Numbered from the stretch's first letter, positions 1 to 9,318 are shown. The stretch: DNA of 64,000 bases from Ralstonia pickettii DTP0602 (GCA_000471925.1 CP006667.1:310001-374000); one strand, 5' to 3'. Made by a program: numbers and translations. Notes: generated from the letters alone by a model not told the origin.

Positions 1-63
1 GGCGAGCACGCCGGCGACGAGGCCGACAGAGACTAGGCTGATGTTCTTGAGCGTCTTGCGCAT
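1..63 (-). CDS. S41-family C-terminal processing protease, N-terminal fragment
   Basis: Only the first 21 codons lie in the window; the gene runs off the left edge. The peptide begins MRKTLKNISLVSVGLVAG, a short basic start followed by a hydrophobic stretch, which looks like a signal peptide or membrane anchor. In Burkholderiales the gene just downstream of gpmA on the same strand is usually a carboxyl-terminal processing protease (CtpA/Prc, S41 serine peptidase), and this start fits that. The identification is an inference from order and N-terminus, because no catalytic domain is visible here. Confidence 0.55.
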   Translation of the reverse strand, partial: MRKTLKNISLVSVGLVAGVLA

Positions 64-257
64 GAGGGCTGCCTGAACGTGTACTTGGTGTACGGAGTGT
101 ACGTGTGGGGATTATGCCGGCTGCGGCCGCCCGGCGCTGGGCGGTTTGTCCGACAGTATAAGTCCGAGCGTAGAACGGGGCCTGCCGTGCCCCGGTTCAG
201 GGTGGGCGGCCGCACATGCGCGTACACATGCGCCTGTGGGGGCCGCCCGGACCAGCT

Positions 258-1004
258 TCAGCGTGCCTTGCCCTGGTTGGCCACGGCCGCCAGCGAGGCG
301 GCGATGGCTTCCTGGTCGCCCAGGTAGTAGTGGCGCAGGGGGTGCAGGTCGGCGTCCAGCTCGTACACGAGGGGGGTGCCGTTGGGAATGTTGAGTCCGA
401 CGATTTCGTCATCCGAGATCTGGTCCAGGTACTTTACCAGCGCGCGGATACTGTTGCCGTGCGCGGCAATGACCACACGCTTGCCGGATTGGATGTCGGG
501 GGCGATGGATTCGTTCCACAGCGGCAGCACGCGCGCGACCGTGTCCTTCAGGCATTCGGTCAGCGGGATCTCGTTGCGCGGCACATTGGCGTAGCGCGGA
601 TCATTGAACGAGGCGCGCGGATCGGTCGGCTCCAGCGCGGGCGGCGGGGTGTCATAGCTGCGGCGCCACACCAGCACCTGCTCGTCGCCGAACTTGGCCG
701 CGGTTTCGGCCTTGTTCAGGCCGGCCAGCGCGCCGTAGTGGCGCTCGTTCAGGCGCCATTCGTTGCGCACCGGGATCCACATCAGGTCCATTTCGTCCTG
801 CACGTGCCACAGCGTGCGGATGGCGCGCTTGAGCACCGAGGTGTAGGCGATATCGAAGCTGAAGCCGGCATCCTTGAGCAGCTTGCCGGCCAGGTTGGCC
901 TGGGCCGCGCCGGTTTCGGTCAGGTCGACGTCGACCCAGCCGGTGAAGCGGTTTTCAAGGTTCCACGTGGATTCGCCGTGGCGGATAAGGACGAGCTTGT
1001 ACAT
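258..1004 (-). CDS. gpmA: 2,3-bisphosphoglycerate-dependent phosphoglycerate mutase
   Basis: This cytosolic glycolytic enzyme interconverts 3- and 2-phosphoglycerate through a phosphohistidine. The 248-residue protein starts [15 protein letters not shown], with the phosphorylated His at residue 9 inside the RHG motif, and carries the second catalytic His near residue 182 ([14 protein letters not shown]). The length matches the dPGM family. I chose the ATG at 1004 over an upstream one at 1073 because the conserved family N-terminus begins there. It is followed after about 194 bp by the protease gene on the same strand and is divergent from the rhodanese gene. Confidence 0.96.
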   Translation of the reverse strand: MYKLVLIRHGESTWNLENRFTGWVDVDLTETGAAQANLAGKLLKDAGFSFDIAYTSVLKRAIRTLWHVQDEMDLMWIPVRNEWRLNERHYGALAGLNKAETAAKFGDEQVLVWRRSYDTPPPALEPTDPRASFNDPRYANVPRNEIPLTECLKDTVARVLPLWNESIAPDIQSGKRVVIAAHGNSIRALVKYLDQISDDEIVGLNIPNGTPLVYELDADLHPLRHYYLGDQEAIAASLAAVANQGKAR

Positions 1005-1162
1005 GCTGCTGCTTCCAGAGAGTAGATAACCTGTGCGTGCGTGCGTCCGCGCCGTCACCCCGAGTGAGCTCATGGCTTTCTAATGTGAACTCCATGTCTC
1101 AGGCAGGCGACAATGGCGGCTGGCCATGCAGCGGCAGGCCCCGGACGCCAAACCGCGTATTT

Positions 1163-1168
1163 TATAAT
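1163..1168 (+). promoter_or_regulatory. -10 element upstream of rhodanese gene
   Basis: A perfect TATAAT lies 30 bp before the GTG start of the rhodanese-like gene. No convincing -35 hexamer is found 16-18 bp upstream, so only the -10 box is claimed. Confidence 0.4.
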
Positions 1169-1198
1169 GCCGCCGACCCAACCTACCGGAATGCCAAC

Positions 1199-1612
1199 GT
1201 GAATTTCTTTGCCGACTATAACAACCTTGCCCTGATCGCCCTAGCCGTGGTCTCGGGCGGCCTGCTGGCCTGGCCCGCGATCTCGCGCAGCACCGGCGGC
1301 AAGACCGTCAATACGGCCGCCGCCACCCAGCTGATCAACAAGCGCGGGGCGGTGGTGGTCGACATCCGCGAGCCCGCCGAGTATGCCAAGGGTCACCTGC
1401 CGCAGGCCAAAAGCGCCCCGCTTGCCGAGCTGGCCTCGCGCGCGGCCGGCCTTGCAAAGGACAAGTCGGCCCCAATCATCGTCGTATGCCAGACCGGCCA
1501 GCGCTCGGGCAAGGCCCAGGCAGCGCTGAAGGAAGCCGGTTACAGTGAGATCTACGCGCTCGAGGGCGGCATCGCCGCCTGGCAGCAGGCAGGTCTGCCG
1601 CTGGTGAAGTAA
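1199..1612 (+). CDS. membrane-anchored rhodanese-like protein
   Basis: Small 137-residue protein with one N-terminal membrane segment (about residues 10-28) and a single rhodanese domain (about 40-137). The catalytic-loop cysteine is C97 in CQTGQRSG, so it could carry a persulfide and take part in sulfur transfer; the physiological acceptor is unknown. The start is taken as the GTG at 1199 (MNFFADYNNL), because upstream codons in frame read through what looks like promoter sequence, including a TATAAT. It precedes grxC and secB, an order common in Burkholderiales. Confidence 0.85.
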   Translation: MNFFADYNNLALIALAVVSGGLLAWPAISRSTGGKTVNTAAATQLINKRGAVVVDIREPAEYAKGHLPQAKSAPLAELASRAAGLAKDKSAPIIVVCQTGQRSGKAQAALKEAGYSEIYALEGGIAAWQQAGLPLVK

Positions 1613-1703
1613 TCCCGGCAACTCCGGCCCGTATTCCGTTACACCGTGCGCCGCCCGGCCCAAAGCCGGTGCGCGCGCCGCATTGCATTCAAGGAGAACC
1701 CGC

Positions 1704-1961
1704 ATGGCCCGCGTCGTCATGTACAGCACCGTGGTGTGTCCGTTTTGCGTTATGGCTGAACGCCTGCTGAAGTCCCGCGGCGTGGAAGCAATCGAGAAGA
1801 TCCTGATCGACCGCGAACCCGGCAAGCGCGAAGAGATGATGTCTCGCACCGGCCGCCGCACCGTACCGCAGATCTACATCGACGATACCCACGTGGGCGG
1901 CTTCGACGACCTGTCGGCGCTGGACCGCCAGGGTGGCCTGGTGCCGCTGCTGGCTGCCTGA
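1704..1961 (+). CDS. grxC: glutaredoxin 3
   Basis: 85-residue dithiol glutaredoxin that reduces protein disulfides and glutathione mixed disulfides with GSH. The CPFC active site is at residues 12-15, the TVP segment carrying the cis-proline follows near residue 52, and a GG-FDDL glutathione-binding stretch follows it. The ATG at 1704 is preceded by a good AAGGAG ribosome binding site. It lies between the rhodanese gene and secB on the same strand. Confidence 0.95.
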   Translation: MARVVMYSTVVCPFCVMAERLLKSRGVEAIEKILIDREPGKREEMMSRTGRRTVPQIYIDDTHVGGFDDLSALDRQGGLVPLLAA

Positions 1962-2142
1962 GCGCCCCGCGACTGCTGCTCGCTCGGAACCGTCTGATTC
2001 CGGGCCGGCTTTGTCCCGGCGCGGGTGAAATCGCCACCCGCGTCATGTACCATATGCGTTTTCCAACCGGGCACCGGCCAGCCCTGCACCCATCAGGGGC
2101 TGCCGCCGCCGCGCCCAACGCCCATCTTCCCGGAAGCCTTTC

Positions 2143-2661
2143 ATGAGCGACCAGCAAAACACCCAGCAGGACGATCAACCCTTCTTCAATATCCAGCGCG
2201 TCTACCTGAAGGACATGTCGCTGGAGCAGCCCAACTCGCCGGGCATCTTCCTGGAATCGGAAGCCCCGTCGGTGGAAGTGCAGGTCAACGTCGGCGCTTC
2301 GCAGCTGCAGGAAGGCATCTTCGAGGTGGTGGTGACTGGCACCGTGACGACCAAGGTGCAGGACAAGGTCGCCTTCCTGGTGGAAGCGCACCAGGCCGGC
2401 ATCTTCGATATCCGCAACGTGCCGGTGGAGCAGCTCGACCCGCTGCTGGGCATCGCCTGCCCGACCATCCTGTATCCGTACCTGCGCAGCAATATCGCCG
2501 ACGTGATCACCCGCGCCGGCTTCCAGGCCATCCACCTGTCGGAAATCAACTTCCAGGCGCTGTACGAGCAACGCCTGCAGGCGGCCATGGAAGAAGCCCA
2601 GGGTGCCGAAGGCGGCAGCAGCGGCATCGTGATGCCCGACGGCAGCCAGGCTCGCCACTGA
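2143..2661 (+). CDS. secB: protein-export chaperone SecB
   Basis: 172-residue cytosolic tetrameric chaperone that keeps preproteins unfolded and delivers them to SecA. Family hallmarks are the [14 protein letters not shown] segment near residue 17, the V-V-TGTV strand and the [10 protein letters not shown]...ITRAGF region in the second half. It follows grxC and precedes gpsA, the standard grxC-secB-gpsA order of proteobacteria. A hairpin just downstream could end the transcript. Confidence 0.97.
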   Translation: MSDQQNTQQDDQPFFNIQRVYLKDMSLEQPNSPGIFLESEAPSVEVQVNVGASQLQEGIFEVVVTGTVTTKVQDKVAFLVEAHQAGIFDIRNVPVEQLDPLLGIACPTILYPYLRSNIADVITRAGFQAIHLSEINFQALYEQRLQAAMEEAQGAEGGSSGIVMPDGSQARH

Positions 2662-2687
2662 TTCCGGCGTCCGGAGTCATGCATCGG

Positions 2688-2714
2688 AACGGGGCTGCGG
2701 CCCCGTTTCGCCTT
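2688..2714 (+). terminator. hairpin terminator after secB
   Basis: An 8-bp GC-rich stem, AACGGGGC / GCCCCGTT, with a TGCG loop, followed by a weak run ending in CTTTT. It lies between the secB stop and the gpsA start, so it may end or attenuate transcription before gpsA. Confidence 0.6.
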
Positions 2715-2764
2715 TTGGGCTCCGGGACTACTATCGATTGCGCCCATCCTCCGTGCGAGCTCCC

Positions 2765-3781
2765 ATGAAACTGACCTTCCTTGGTGCCGGTGCCTGGGGC
2801 ACCGCCCTCGCCAGCCATGCCGCGGCCACCAATGACGTGGTGCTGTGGGGGCGTGACCCCGCCCAGCTCGCCACCATCGCCGCCACGCGCGAGAATGCTG
2901 CCTACCTGCCGGGCGTGACGTTGTCCGAGCGGCTCGCGGTGCAGGCGGATTTCGAGCTTGCGGTGGCGCATGCCGCGGACGATCCGGACGGCATCGTGGT
3001 GGTGGCCACGCCGGTGTCGGGCCTGCGCGAGATGACGCGCCGGCTCGCCACGCGCAGCGCGCGGCCGGTGACGATGCTGTGGCTGTGCAAGGGCTTCGAG
3101 TCCGGCACGCACCTGCTGCCGCACCAGATGGTGCGCGCCGAGCTGGACACCGCCGGGCGCACCGATGGCTTCGACTACGGCGTGCTGACCGGCCCGAGCT
3201 TCGCCCGCGAAGTGGCGCAGGGCCTGCCGTGCGCGCTGACGGTGGCGGGCAGCGTGCCGTCGCTGGCCGAGCGCGCGCAGGCGGCCTTCCACCACCACGC
3301 CATGCGCATCTACGGCAGCGACGACCTGACCGGCGTGGAAGTGGGCGGCGCGGTCAAGAACGTGCTGGCGATCGCCACCGGCGCCAGCGACGGGCTGGGC
3401 CTGGGCCTGAACGCGCGCGCCGCGCTGGTGACGCGCGGGCTGGCCGAGATGACGCGGCTGGGCCTGGCGCTGGGCGGGCGGGTCGAGACCTTCATGGGCC
3501 TGGCTGGCGTCGGCGACCTGATCCTGACCGCCACCGGCGACCTGTCGCGCAACCGCAAGGTGGGGCAGCAACTGGCGGCGGGGCAGAGCCTGGACCAGAT
3601 CCTGGCCGAACTGGGCCATGTGGCCGAGGGCGTGCGTTGCGCGCAGGCGGTGGCCGAGCTTGCCGCCGCGAACGGTGTCGAGATGCCGATCGCCCGCGCG
3701 GTGTGCGCGGTGCTGTTCGACGGGCTGAGCGCCGCCGACGCGGTGGCGCAGCTGCTCCAGCGCGACGCGCGCGACGAGTGA
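2765..3781 (+). CDS. gpsA: NAD(P)-dependent glycerol-3-phosphate dehydrogenase
   Basis: 338-residue enzyme reducing dihydroxyacetone phosphate to sn-glycerol 3-phosphate for phospholipid synthesis. The N-terminal Rossmann motif [10 protein letters not shown] (residues 7-16) binds the nucleotide. Further family motifs are [21 protein letters not shown] and [17 protein letters not shown], which contains the catalytic lysine, followed by the all-helical C-terminal domain. The ATG at 2765 places the Rossmann strand directly at the N-terminus, as is usual. Confidence 0.96.
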   Translation: MKLTFLGAGAWGTALASHAAATNDVVLWGRDPAQLATIAATRENAAYLPGVTLSERLAVQADFELAVAHAADDPDGIVVVATPVSGLREMTRRLATRSARPVTMLWLCKGFESGTHLLPHQMVRAELDTAGRTDGFDYGVLTGPSFAREVAQGLPCALTVAGSVPSLAERAQAAFHHHAMRIYGSDDLTGVEVGGAVKNVLAIATGASDGLGLGLNARAALVTRGLAEMTRLGLALGGRVETFMGLAGVGDLILTATGDLSRNRKVGQQLAAGQSLDQILAELGHVAEGVRCAQAVAELAAANGVEMPIARAVCAVLFDGLSAADAVAQLLQRDARDE

Positions 3782-3820
3782 CAGCGCGCGCGACCCAACC
3801 TTCCTGACGATACTTCCCGC

Positions 3821-4798
3821 ATGCCTACCCGCCGACACGTGCTGATCGCGCTTGCCGCTGCCTGCGCTGCCGGCGCTTCCGCCAGCGTGCTCGCCCAACC
3901 CTGGCCCGCCCGGCCCATCCGCATGGTGGTGCCGTTCCCGCCGGGCTCGTCGCCCGACCTGATCGCGCGGATCGTGACCGAGAAGCTTGCGACTGCGCTG
4001 GGCCAGCCGGTGGTCGTGGAAAACCGCCCTGGCGCCGGCGGCAATATCGGCACCGGCATGGTGGCGCGCGCCACGCCCGATGGCTACACGCTGGTGTTCA
4101 CCATCAACGGCCCGCTGGTCACCGCGCCGACGCTGTCGCGCAACCTGAACTACGATCCGTTCCGCCAGCTCGCGCCGGTGACGCTGGTGGCGACCTCGCC
4201 CAACGTGCTGGTGGTCGACGCACGCCTGCCGGTCCACAACCTGCGTGAATTCGTCGCCCTGGCCCGGTCGAAACCGGGCGAACTGAACTATGGCTCGCCC
4301 GGCAATGGCAGCGCCTCGCACCTGGCGATGGAGCAGCTCAAGGCGATGGCGGGCATCGAGCTGCAGCACGTGCCGTATCCCGGCTTCCCGCAGGTCACCA
4401 CCGCGATGGTAGGGGGGCAGGTGCAGGCGGGCTTCATGGTGCCGGCGATCGCGATGCCGCAGGTCAATGCCGGCAAGCTGCGCGTGCTGGCCGTGACCAC
4501 TACGGGCCGCACCGCGGTGCTGCCGTCGGTGCCGACGGTGGCGGAATCCGGCTATCCGGGTTTCGAAGCGATTTCGTGGCAGGCAGTGCTGGCACCGGCG
4601 GGCACGCCGCAGCCAGTGATCGACCGGCTCTACCGCGAACTGGTGGCGATCATCGGCAGCGCCGACGTGCGCGACAAGATGCGCGCGCAGTATTTCGTGC
4701 CGGCCGGCACCGCGCCGGCGTCGCTGCGCCAGACCATGGCGAGCGAGAAGGCGCGCTGGGACAAGGTGATCCGGGCGGCCGGGGTGCAGCCGGAATAA
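3821..4798 (+). CDS. Bug/TctC-family periplasmic solute-binding protein
   Basis: 325-residue secreted binding protein of the tripartite tricarboxylate transporter superfamily, a family greatly expanded in Burkholderiales. The N-terminus has a basic start and a hydrophobic core ending at about residue 26 (SVLAQ), typical of a cleaved signal peptide. The mature protein opens with the family signature PIRMVVPFPPG, followed by ENRPGAGGNIGTGMVA. No TctA/TctB membrane genes are adjacent, as is common for these orphan binding proteins. The ligand cannot be deduced. Confidence 0.92.
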   Translation: MPTRRHVLIALAAACAAGASASVLAQPWPARPIRMVVPFPPGSSPDLIARIVTEKLATALGQPVVVENRPGAGGNIGTGMVARATPDGYTLVFTINGPLVTAPTLSRNLNYDPFRQLAPVTLVATSPNVLVVDARLPVHNLREFVALARSKPGELNYGSPGNGSASHLAMEQLKAMAGIELQHVPYPGFPQVTTAMVGGQVQAGFMVPAIAMPQVNAGKLRVLAVTTTGRTAVLPSVPTVAESGYPGFEAISWQAVLAPAGTPQPVIDRLYRELVAIIGSADVRDKMRAQYFVPAGTAPASLRQTMASEKARWDKVIRAAGVQPE

Positions 4799-4813
4799 AC
4801 GGTGCGGCGGCGT

Positions 4814-5284
4814 TCAGCTTCCGCCCGCGAACCCATTCTGCCGCCACGCTTCAAACACCACCACCGCGACCGTATTTGACAGGTTCAGGCTGCGGTTGTC
4901 GGGCCGCATCGGCAGCCTTATGCGTTGCGCCGGCGGGAACCACTCGCGCCGCTCGGGTGACAGGCCGCGCGTCTCGGAACCGAACACGAACCAGTCGCCC
5001 GGCCGGAATTCCACCTGGCCGAACGGTGTCGAGCCGCGCGTGGTCAGCGCGAACATGCGCGTGGGATCTGGCTGTTCGCTGGCCATCAGCGCGTCCCAGC
5101 TGTCGTGCACACGCATGGTGGCGTACTCGTGGTAATCCAGCCCGGCGCGGCGCATGCGCGCGTCTTCCAGCGGAAATCCCAACGGTTTGATCAGATGCAG
5201 CTGTGCACCGGTGTTGGCGCACAGGCGGATCACATTGCCGGTGTTGGGTGGGATTTCCGGTTCGACCAGGACGACGTTGAACAT
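4814..5284 (-). CDS. trmL: tRNA (cytidine/uridine-34-2'-O)-methyltransferase
   Basis: 156-residue SPOUT-family enzyme that 2'-O-methylates the wobble base of certain tRNA-Leu species using SAM. The protein starts MFNVVLVEPEIPPNTGNV, the TrmL signature, and ends with the trefoil-knot motifs FGSETRGL, IRLPMRPDNRSLNLSN and VAVVVFEAWRQ. Length matches the family. It sits on the minus strand, apparently downstream of comF and convergent with the binding-protein gene. Confidence 0.95.
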   Translation of the reverse strand: MFNVVLVEPEIPPNTGNVIRLCANTGAQLHLIKPLGFPLEDARMRRAGLDYHEYATMRVHDSWDALMASEQPDPTRMFALTTRGSTPFGQVEFRPGDWFVFGSETRGLSPERREWFPPAQRIRLPMRPDNRSLNLSNTVAVVVFEAWRQNGFAGGS

Positions 5285-5373
5285 GATGCGGGGGGTATCT
5301 CGGGCGCCGGGTGCCGCCCTTCGTCAGAACGGTGCGCAGCTTACCGCGCGCACCGCTCACTGTCATCCCGGCC

Positions 5374-6192
5374 CTATGGCGTGCGCAGCGCCACGATTAC
5401 GCTGACGTGGGCAGCGCCGTGCGCTTTGAGCACGCGGGCCGCTTCGTGCAAGGTGGTGCCGGAAGTCATGACATCGTCGACCAGCGCCACATGCAGCCCG
5501 TCCAGCCGTGCGGGACGCGCCAGCCGGAACGCATCGCGCAGGTTCACCTGCCGTGCCGCCAGGTCCAGCGCACGTTGGCTGCCGGTACCCCGCTTGCGCT
5601 GCAGCAGCACCGGATCGGCGCGCAGGCCAAGACCGCGCGCCAGCGGCCGCGCGATCTCCCAGGCCTGGTTGAAGCCGCGCGCGGCGAGGCGCTGTGGCGA
5701 CAGCGGAATGGGTGCAACCAGGTCGGGCGGCCCAAGCCGGGCGCTGGACCACGCCGCCGGCAGCCCGGCCGCGAGCCGGGCCGCCAGCCAGCCCGCCAGC
5801 GGCAGCGCCTGGCCAAACTTGAGCGCCAGCACCAGCTGGTCCTGCGGCGAGGCATAGTCGCCCAGCGTGCAGGCGTGGTCGAACGCGGGCGGCATCGCGG
5901 CGCACGCCGGGCAGCTGAAATGGCGCCCCAGCGCCAGCGCGCAAGCGGGGCAGCGCCGCACCGGCCGCAGCAGGTCGCCGGCGCAGGGCGCGCACACCAC
6001 GTCGCGCTGCACCGCGCCGCACACCACGTCGCGCTGCACCGCGCCGCACAGCGCGCAGGCGCTCGGCAGCAGCGCCGGGCCGGCGCCGGCCAGCGCGCTC
6101 CGGGCGGCCAGCGCGGCGCGCGCGTATACTTGCCGTCCGGCCGCGGCCCATCGGGCAAGGCGGCCGCGTTCGCCCGGCGCCCGTGCCTGCAC
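5374..6192 (-). CDS. ComF-family phosphoribosyltransferase-like protein
   Basis: ComF/GntX family: an N-terminal Cys-rich zinc-binding region followed by a type I phosphoribosyltransferase fold. The C-terminal PRPP-binding motif is VALVDDVMTSGTTLHEA, and the family segment PIPLSPQRLAARGFNQ is present. The zinc-finger region contains an exact 27-bp tandem duplication, so the AVQRDVVCG block occurs twice. The start is uncertain: the GTG at 6192 gives 272 residues and an ATG at 6243 gives 289, both longer than the usual 230-250. It is divergent from a methyltransferase gene. ComF takes part in DNA uptake in competent bacteria, but most proteobacterial homologues are uncharacterised. Confidence 0.85.
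   Translation of the reverse strand: MQARAPGERGRLARWAAAGRQVYARAALAARSALAGAGPALLPSACALCGAVQRDVVCGAVQRDVVCAPCAGDLLRPVRRCPACALALGRHFSCPACAAMPPAFDHACTLGDYASPQDQLVLALKFGQALPLAGWLAARLAAGLPAAWSSARLGPPDLVAPIPLSPQRLAARGFNQAWEIARPLARGLGLRADPVLLQRKRGTGSQRALDLAARQVNLRDAFRLARPARLDGLHVALVDDVMTSGTTLHEAARVLKAHGAAHVSVIVALRTP
5993..6050. repeat. 27-bp perfect tandem duplication inside comF
   Basis: Positions 5993-6019 and 6020-6046 are identical, and the first four bases of a third copy follow. The unit is in frame and duplicates nine residues, including a cysteine, of the ComF zinc-binding region. Confidence 0.95.
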
Positions 6193-6231
6193 CTGTGCCG
6201 CTTCCTGGTCTTCTTGCTGCCCTGTCTGTCC

Positions 6232-7185
6232 GTGTCCCTGCATGCCGCTGAATCCCCCGATGCTTTCCTGCCGCCCGCGCGCCTGACCCGGCTCGCCTTT
6301 GACCGGCGCAGCCGCGGCTTCGGCCAGCTGGACTTCCTGCTGGGCGAGATCGGCCGCCGCATGCAGGAGCGCATGGAGGTGATCCGCCTGGCGCCGCAGC
6401 GTGCGCTGGATATCGGCTGCGGCCACGGCCAGGGCCTGGCGGGGCTGCGCGCGCGCTTTCCCGATGCGCAGATCGCGGGGCTCGATATTTCCGGCGCGAT
6501 GCTGGCCGAAGCCGGCCAGCGCGACCCGCAGCGCCGTCCGGGCTGGCTTGGGCGCATGCTAGGCAAGCGGCCCCTGTTCGACCTGGTCCAGGGCGATCTT
6601 GCCACACTGCCTTTTGCGCCCGCGAGCTTCGACCTGCTGTGGTCCAACCTGGCGCTGCACTGGCATCCGGAGCCGCACCGTGTGTTCCCGGAGTGGCACC
6701 GCGTCACGCGCGACGAGGGGCTGGTGCTGTTCTCGCTGTTCGGCCCGGATACGCTCAAGGAGCTGCGCGCGGCCTTTGCCGAAGTCGACGACGCGCCCCA
6801 TACGTTGCGCTTTGTCGACATGCACGATATCGGCGACATGCTGGTGCACAGCGGCTGGTCCACGCCGGTGATGGACATGGAAACGCTGACCGTGACCTAC
6901 GAGTCGCCCGCCACGCTGCTGCGCGAGGTGCAGGCCTTCGGCGGCCTGCGCGGCCCGGCGGGCGCGTTGTCGCAGGGCCTGCGCGGCCGCAGCTGGTACC
7001 AGGCGCTGACCCAGGCGCTGGAGCGCCGGCGCAACGCCGATGGCGTGATCCCGCTGACCTTCGAGATCGTCTACGGCCATGCGTGGAAGCTGGCGCCGCG
7101 CGGCGGCCAGGCGCTGGACGAGCAGGGCCGCGCCGTGGTGCCGCTGGACCAGATCGGCCGTGCAAGGCCGCGCAAGGCAGGTTAA
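6232..7185 (+). CDS. class I SAM-dependent methyltransferase, BioC-like
   Basis: About 317 residues with a clear SAM-binding motif I (ALDIGCGHGQGLAGL), motif II acidic end (GLDIS) and a post-II segment containing FDLLWSNLALHWHPEP. This pattern resembles BioC, malonyl-ACP O-methyltransferase, and the related arginine-hydroxylase/NDUFAF5 group. No biotin genes are adjacent, so the substrate is left open. The start is uncertain; the GTG at 6232 is the best in-frame choice close to the divergent comF and leaves about 40 bp between the two genes. No Shine-Dalgarno sequence is obvious. Confidence 0.8.
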   Translation: MSLHAAESPDAFLPPARLTRLAFDRRSRGFGQLDFLLGEIGRRMQERMEVIRLAPQRALDIGCGHGQGLAGLRARFPDAQIAGLDISGAMLAEAGQRDPQRRPGWLGRMLGKRPLFDLVQGDLATLPFAPASFDLLWSNLALHWHPEPHRVFPEWHRVTRDEGLVLFSLFGPDTLKELRAAFAEVDDAPHTLRFVDMHDIGDMLVHSGWSTPVMDMETLTVTYESPATLLREVQAFGGLRGPAGALSQGLRGRSWYQALTQALERRRNADGVIPLTFEIVYGHAWKLAPRGGQALDEQGRAVVPLDQIGRARPRKAG

Positions 7186-7315
7186 AACAGAGTTAACTTG
7201 CGCGTGCGACAGATTGCCGCAGAGTGAGCGCTGGCGCGGCGTGCAGGGAGATCGCGGGGCGTTTGTGCATGCACAGAATCAAGCGGGGCGCAAGCCTTCC
7301 GGTCAAGGTGCGCCC

Positions 7316-7344
7316 TTGTCCGTGTAGGGGAAGCGCCCTATAAT
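7316..7344 (+). promoter_or_regulatory. sigma-70 promoter before the cytochrome oxidase locus
   Basis: TTGTCC at 7316-7321 and a perfect TATAAT at 7339-7344 are separated by exactly 17 bp. Transcription would start near 7351, about 107 bp before the DUF2244 gene, which leads into ctaC. Confidence 0.7.
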
Positions 7345-7457
7345 GCGCCAGTTTGTCGCAGTGGTCCCCTGGCACAAGAACGTCCTGGTATTGCACCCGC
7401 ACTGTGCAACCCGGGCGCCATCGTCCCGGGTGTGCATCCGATGCAGAGTGGTTGGCG

Positions 7458-7967
7458 ATGCAAGACTTGGGTATCGCACTCCAGACGGCAGGTGGTGACT
7501 CCGGCGGAAATCTCGACGGACCTCTCCCCGCGCCCCACGACTGGCTGATGAAGCGAAATTGCTCGCTGTCTCCACGCCAGGTCGGCTGGTTTTACCTCTC
7601 GATCCTCACGGTTTCGCTTGCCATCGCGTTGTTTTTCGCGTGGCAAGGGTCCTGGCTCGTGCTGCCGTTTGCCAGCATCGAGCTGATCGGGCTGGGGATC
7701 GCGCTGCTGGTGTATGCGCGCCATGCGACAGACTATGAGCGCGTCAGCATTACCGACGGCATGCTGGTCGTGGAGACAGCCAGCGGCACAAAGGTGACGC
7801 GCCAGGAATTCAACCCGCGCTGGGTGCGGGTCGAACTGGGTGAATCGTTCCGCGCGCTGGTGACGCTGCGCTCGGGCGGGCGTGAGGTACAGGTGGGGTG
7901 TTACGTGGACCCGTACCGGCGACGCAAGTTCGCGCAGGAGCTCGCAGCGGTCCTGCGTCGCCTCTGA
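7458..7967 (+). CDS. DUF2244 membrane protein
   Basis: 169-residue protein with two closely spaced membrane helices (roughly residues 43-63 and 66-86) followed by a soluble C-terminal region with RQEFNPRWVRVEL and a Y-VDPYRRRKFAQEL ending, matching the DUF2244 family. The function is unknown. In Burkholderiales and alpha-proteobacteria it often lies beside aa3 oxidase genes, as here immediately upstream of ctaC, which suggests a role in oxidase biogenesis. Start taken at the ATG at 7458; upstream in-frame codons look non-coding. Confidence 0.85.
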   Translation: MQDLGIALQTAGGDSGGNLDGPLPAPHDWLMKRNCSLSPRQVGWFYLSILTVSLAIALFFAWQGSWLVLPFASIELIGLGIALLVYARHATDYERVSITDGMLVVETASGTKVTRQEFNPRWVRVELGESFRALVTLRSGGREVQVGCYVDPYRRRKFAQELAAVLRRL

Positions 7968-8026
7968 GGAGGCGGCGGGGGCGGAGGCGGGGACAGATCT
8001 GAATCTGTAAATTGGGTAGATAACAA

Positions 8027-9280
8027 ATGAAAATGTGGAAGAAGGCATCCGCAGTTTGTCTGGCAGGTGTGTCCCTGCTTGCCAGCCAGGCGGCGTCCGC
8101 GGTGAGCGACATGCCGGGCGGCCCCGCCGTGCGCCAGCTCAACCTGACCGAGCCGGTTACCAAGATCGCCGAACAGATTCACTGGCTGAACTGGATGATG
8201 CTGATCATCTGCACGGTGATCTTCGTCGCGGTGTTCGCCGTGATGTTCTATTCCATCTTCACGCACCGCAAGGCCAAGGGCTCCAAGCCGGCTTCCTTCC
8301 ACGAGAGCATCACGGTGGAAGTGGTCTGGACCATCGTCCCGTTCCTGATCGTGATCGCGATGGCCCTGCCGGCCACCAAGACCGTGGTGGCGATGAAGGA
8401 CACCACCAACTCCGACATCACCATCAAGGCCACCGGCTACCAGTGGAAGTGGGGCTATGACTACCTGAAGGGCCAGGGCGAAGGCATTTCCTTCGTGTCG
8501 ACCCTGACCACCCCGCGCGAGCAGATCAACAACGAGCAGCCCAAGTCCAACACCTACCTGATGGAGGTGGACAACGAGCTGGTCGTGCCGGTCAACAAGA
8601 AGATCCGCATCGTCACCACCGCCAACGACGTGATCCACGCCTGGATGGTCCCGGCCTTCGGTGTCAAGCAGGATGCGATCCCGGGCTTTGTGCGCGACAC
8701 CTGGTTCAAGGCTGAGAAGGTCGGCGTGTACCGCGGCCAGTGCGCCGAGCTGTGCGGCAAGGAGCACGCCTTCATGCCGATCGTGGTGCGCGTGGTCTCC
8801 GACGCCGACTACACCAAGTGGGTCGACGGCAAGAAGAAGGAGCTGGCGGCCAAGGCCGACGACCCCAACAAGACCTGGACGCTGGACGAGTCGAAGGTGC
8901 GCGGCGAGAAGATCTACGCCGCCAACTGCGCGGTCTGCCACCAGCCCAACGGCAAGGGCGGCGGCGCGTTCCCGGCGCTGGACGGCGCCAAGCTGGTCAA
9001 CGGCCCCAAGGCCGGCCAGATGCACATCCTGCTCGAAGGCAAGGGCGGCATGCCCTCGTGGAAGCAGCTCTCGGATACAGAGCTGGCCACGGTGATGACC
9101 TATACACGCAACGCCTGGAGCAACAAGACGGGTGAAGTGATCCAGCCGAGCGACTTCGTGGGTGCCCGCGCGGGCAAGTTCCCGGAAGGCGGCGGCGCGG
9201 CAGGCGGCGTGGCTCCCAAGGCCGAAGCCAAGCCTGCAGACAAGCAGGCCAGCCTCGCGGGCGACCGCGTCGCGGGCTGA
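8027..9280 (+). CDS. ctaC: cytochrome c oxidase subunit II with fused cytochrome c domain
   Basis: 417-residue subunit that accepts electrons from cytochrome c at the CuA centre. A signal peptide covers about residues 1-25, two transmembrane helices lie near 55-75 and 100-115, and a periplasmic cupredoxin domain follows. CuA ligands are visible: H204, C239, C243, H247 and M250. A C-terminal cytochrome c domain carries CAVCH at residues 301-305, as in caa3-type enzymes and many beta-proteobacterial aa3 oxidases. The tail after about residue 380 is Ala/Lys-rich. An in-frame ATG two codons later is an alternative start. Confidence 0.96.
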   Translation: MKMWKKASAVCLAGVSLLASQAASAVSDMPGGPAVRQLNLTEPVTKIAEQIHWLNWMMLIICTVIFVAVFAVMFYSIFTHRKAKGSKPASFHESITVEVVWTIVPFLIVIAMALPATKTVVAMKDTTNSDITIKATGYQWKWGYDYLKGQGEGISFVSTLTTPREQINNEQPKSNTYLMEVDNELVVPVNKKIRIVTTANDVIHAWMVPAFGVKQDAIPGFVRDTWFKAEKVGVYRGQCAELCGKEHAFMPIVVRVVSDADYTKWVDGKKKELAAKADDPNKTWTLDESKVRGEKIYAANCAVCHQPNGKGGGAFPALDGAKLVNGPKAGQMHILLEGKGGMPSWKQLSDTELATVMTYTRNAWSNKTGEVIQPSDFVGARAGKFPEGGGAAGGVAPKAEAKPADKQASLAGDRVAG

Positions 9281-9318
9281 CCCGCTGAAGACAGAACAGG
9301 ATTAGAGGAGCATTTGCG

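Noticed and set aside
20..250. Hairpin of GGGCGGCC and GGCCGCCC arms after gpmA (about 205-250)
   Set aside because: The loop is about 30 nt and there is no T run on either strand, so I do not call it a terminator.
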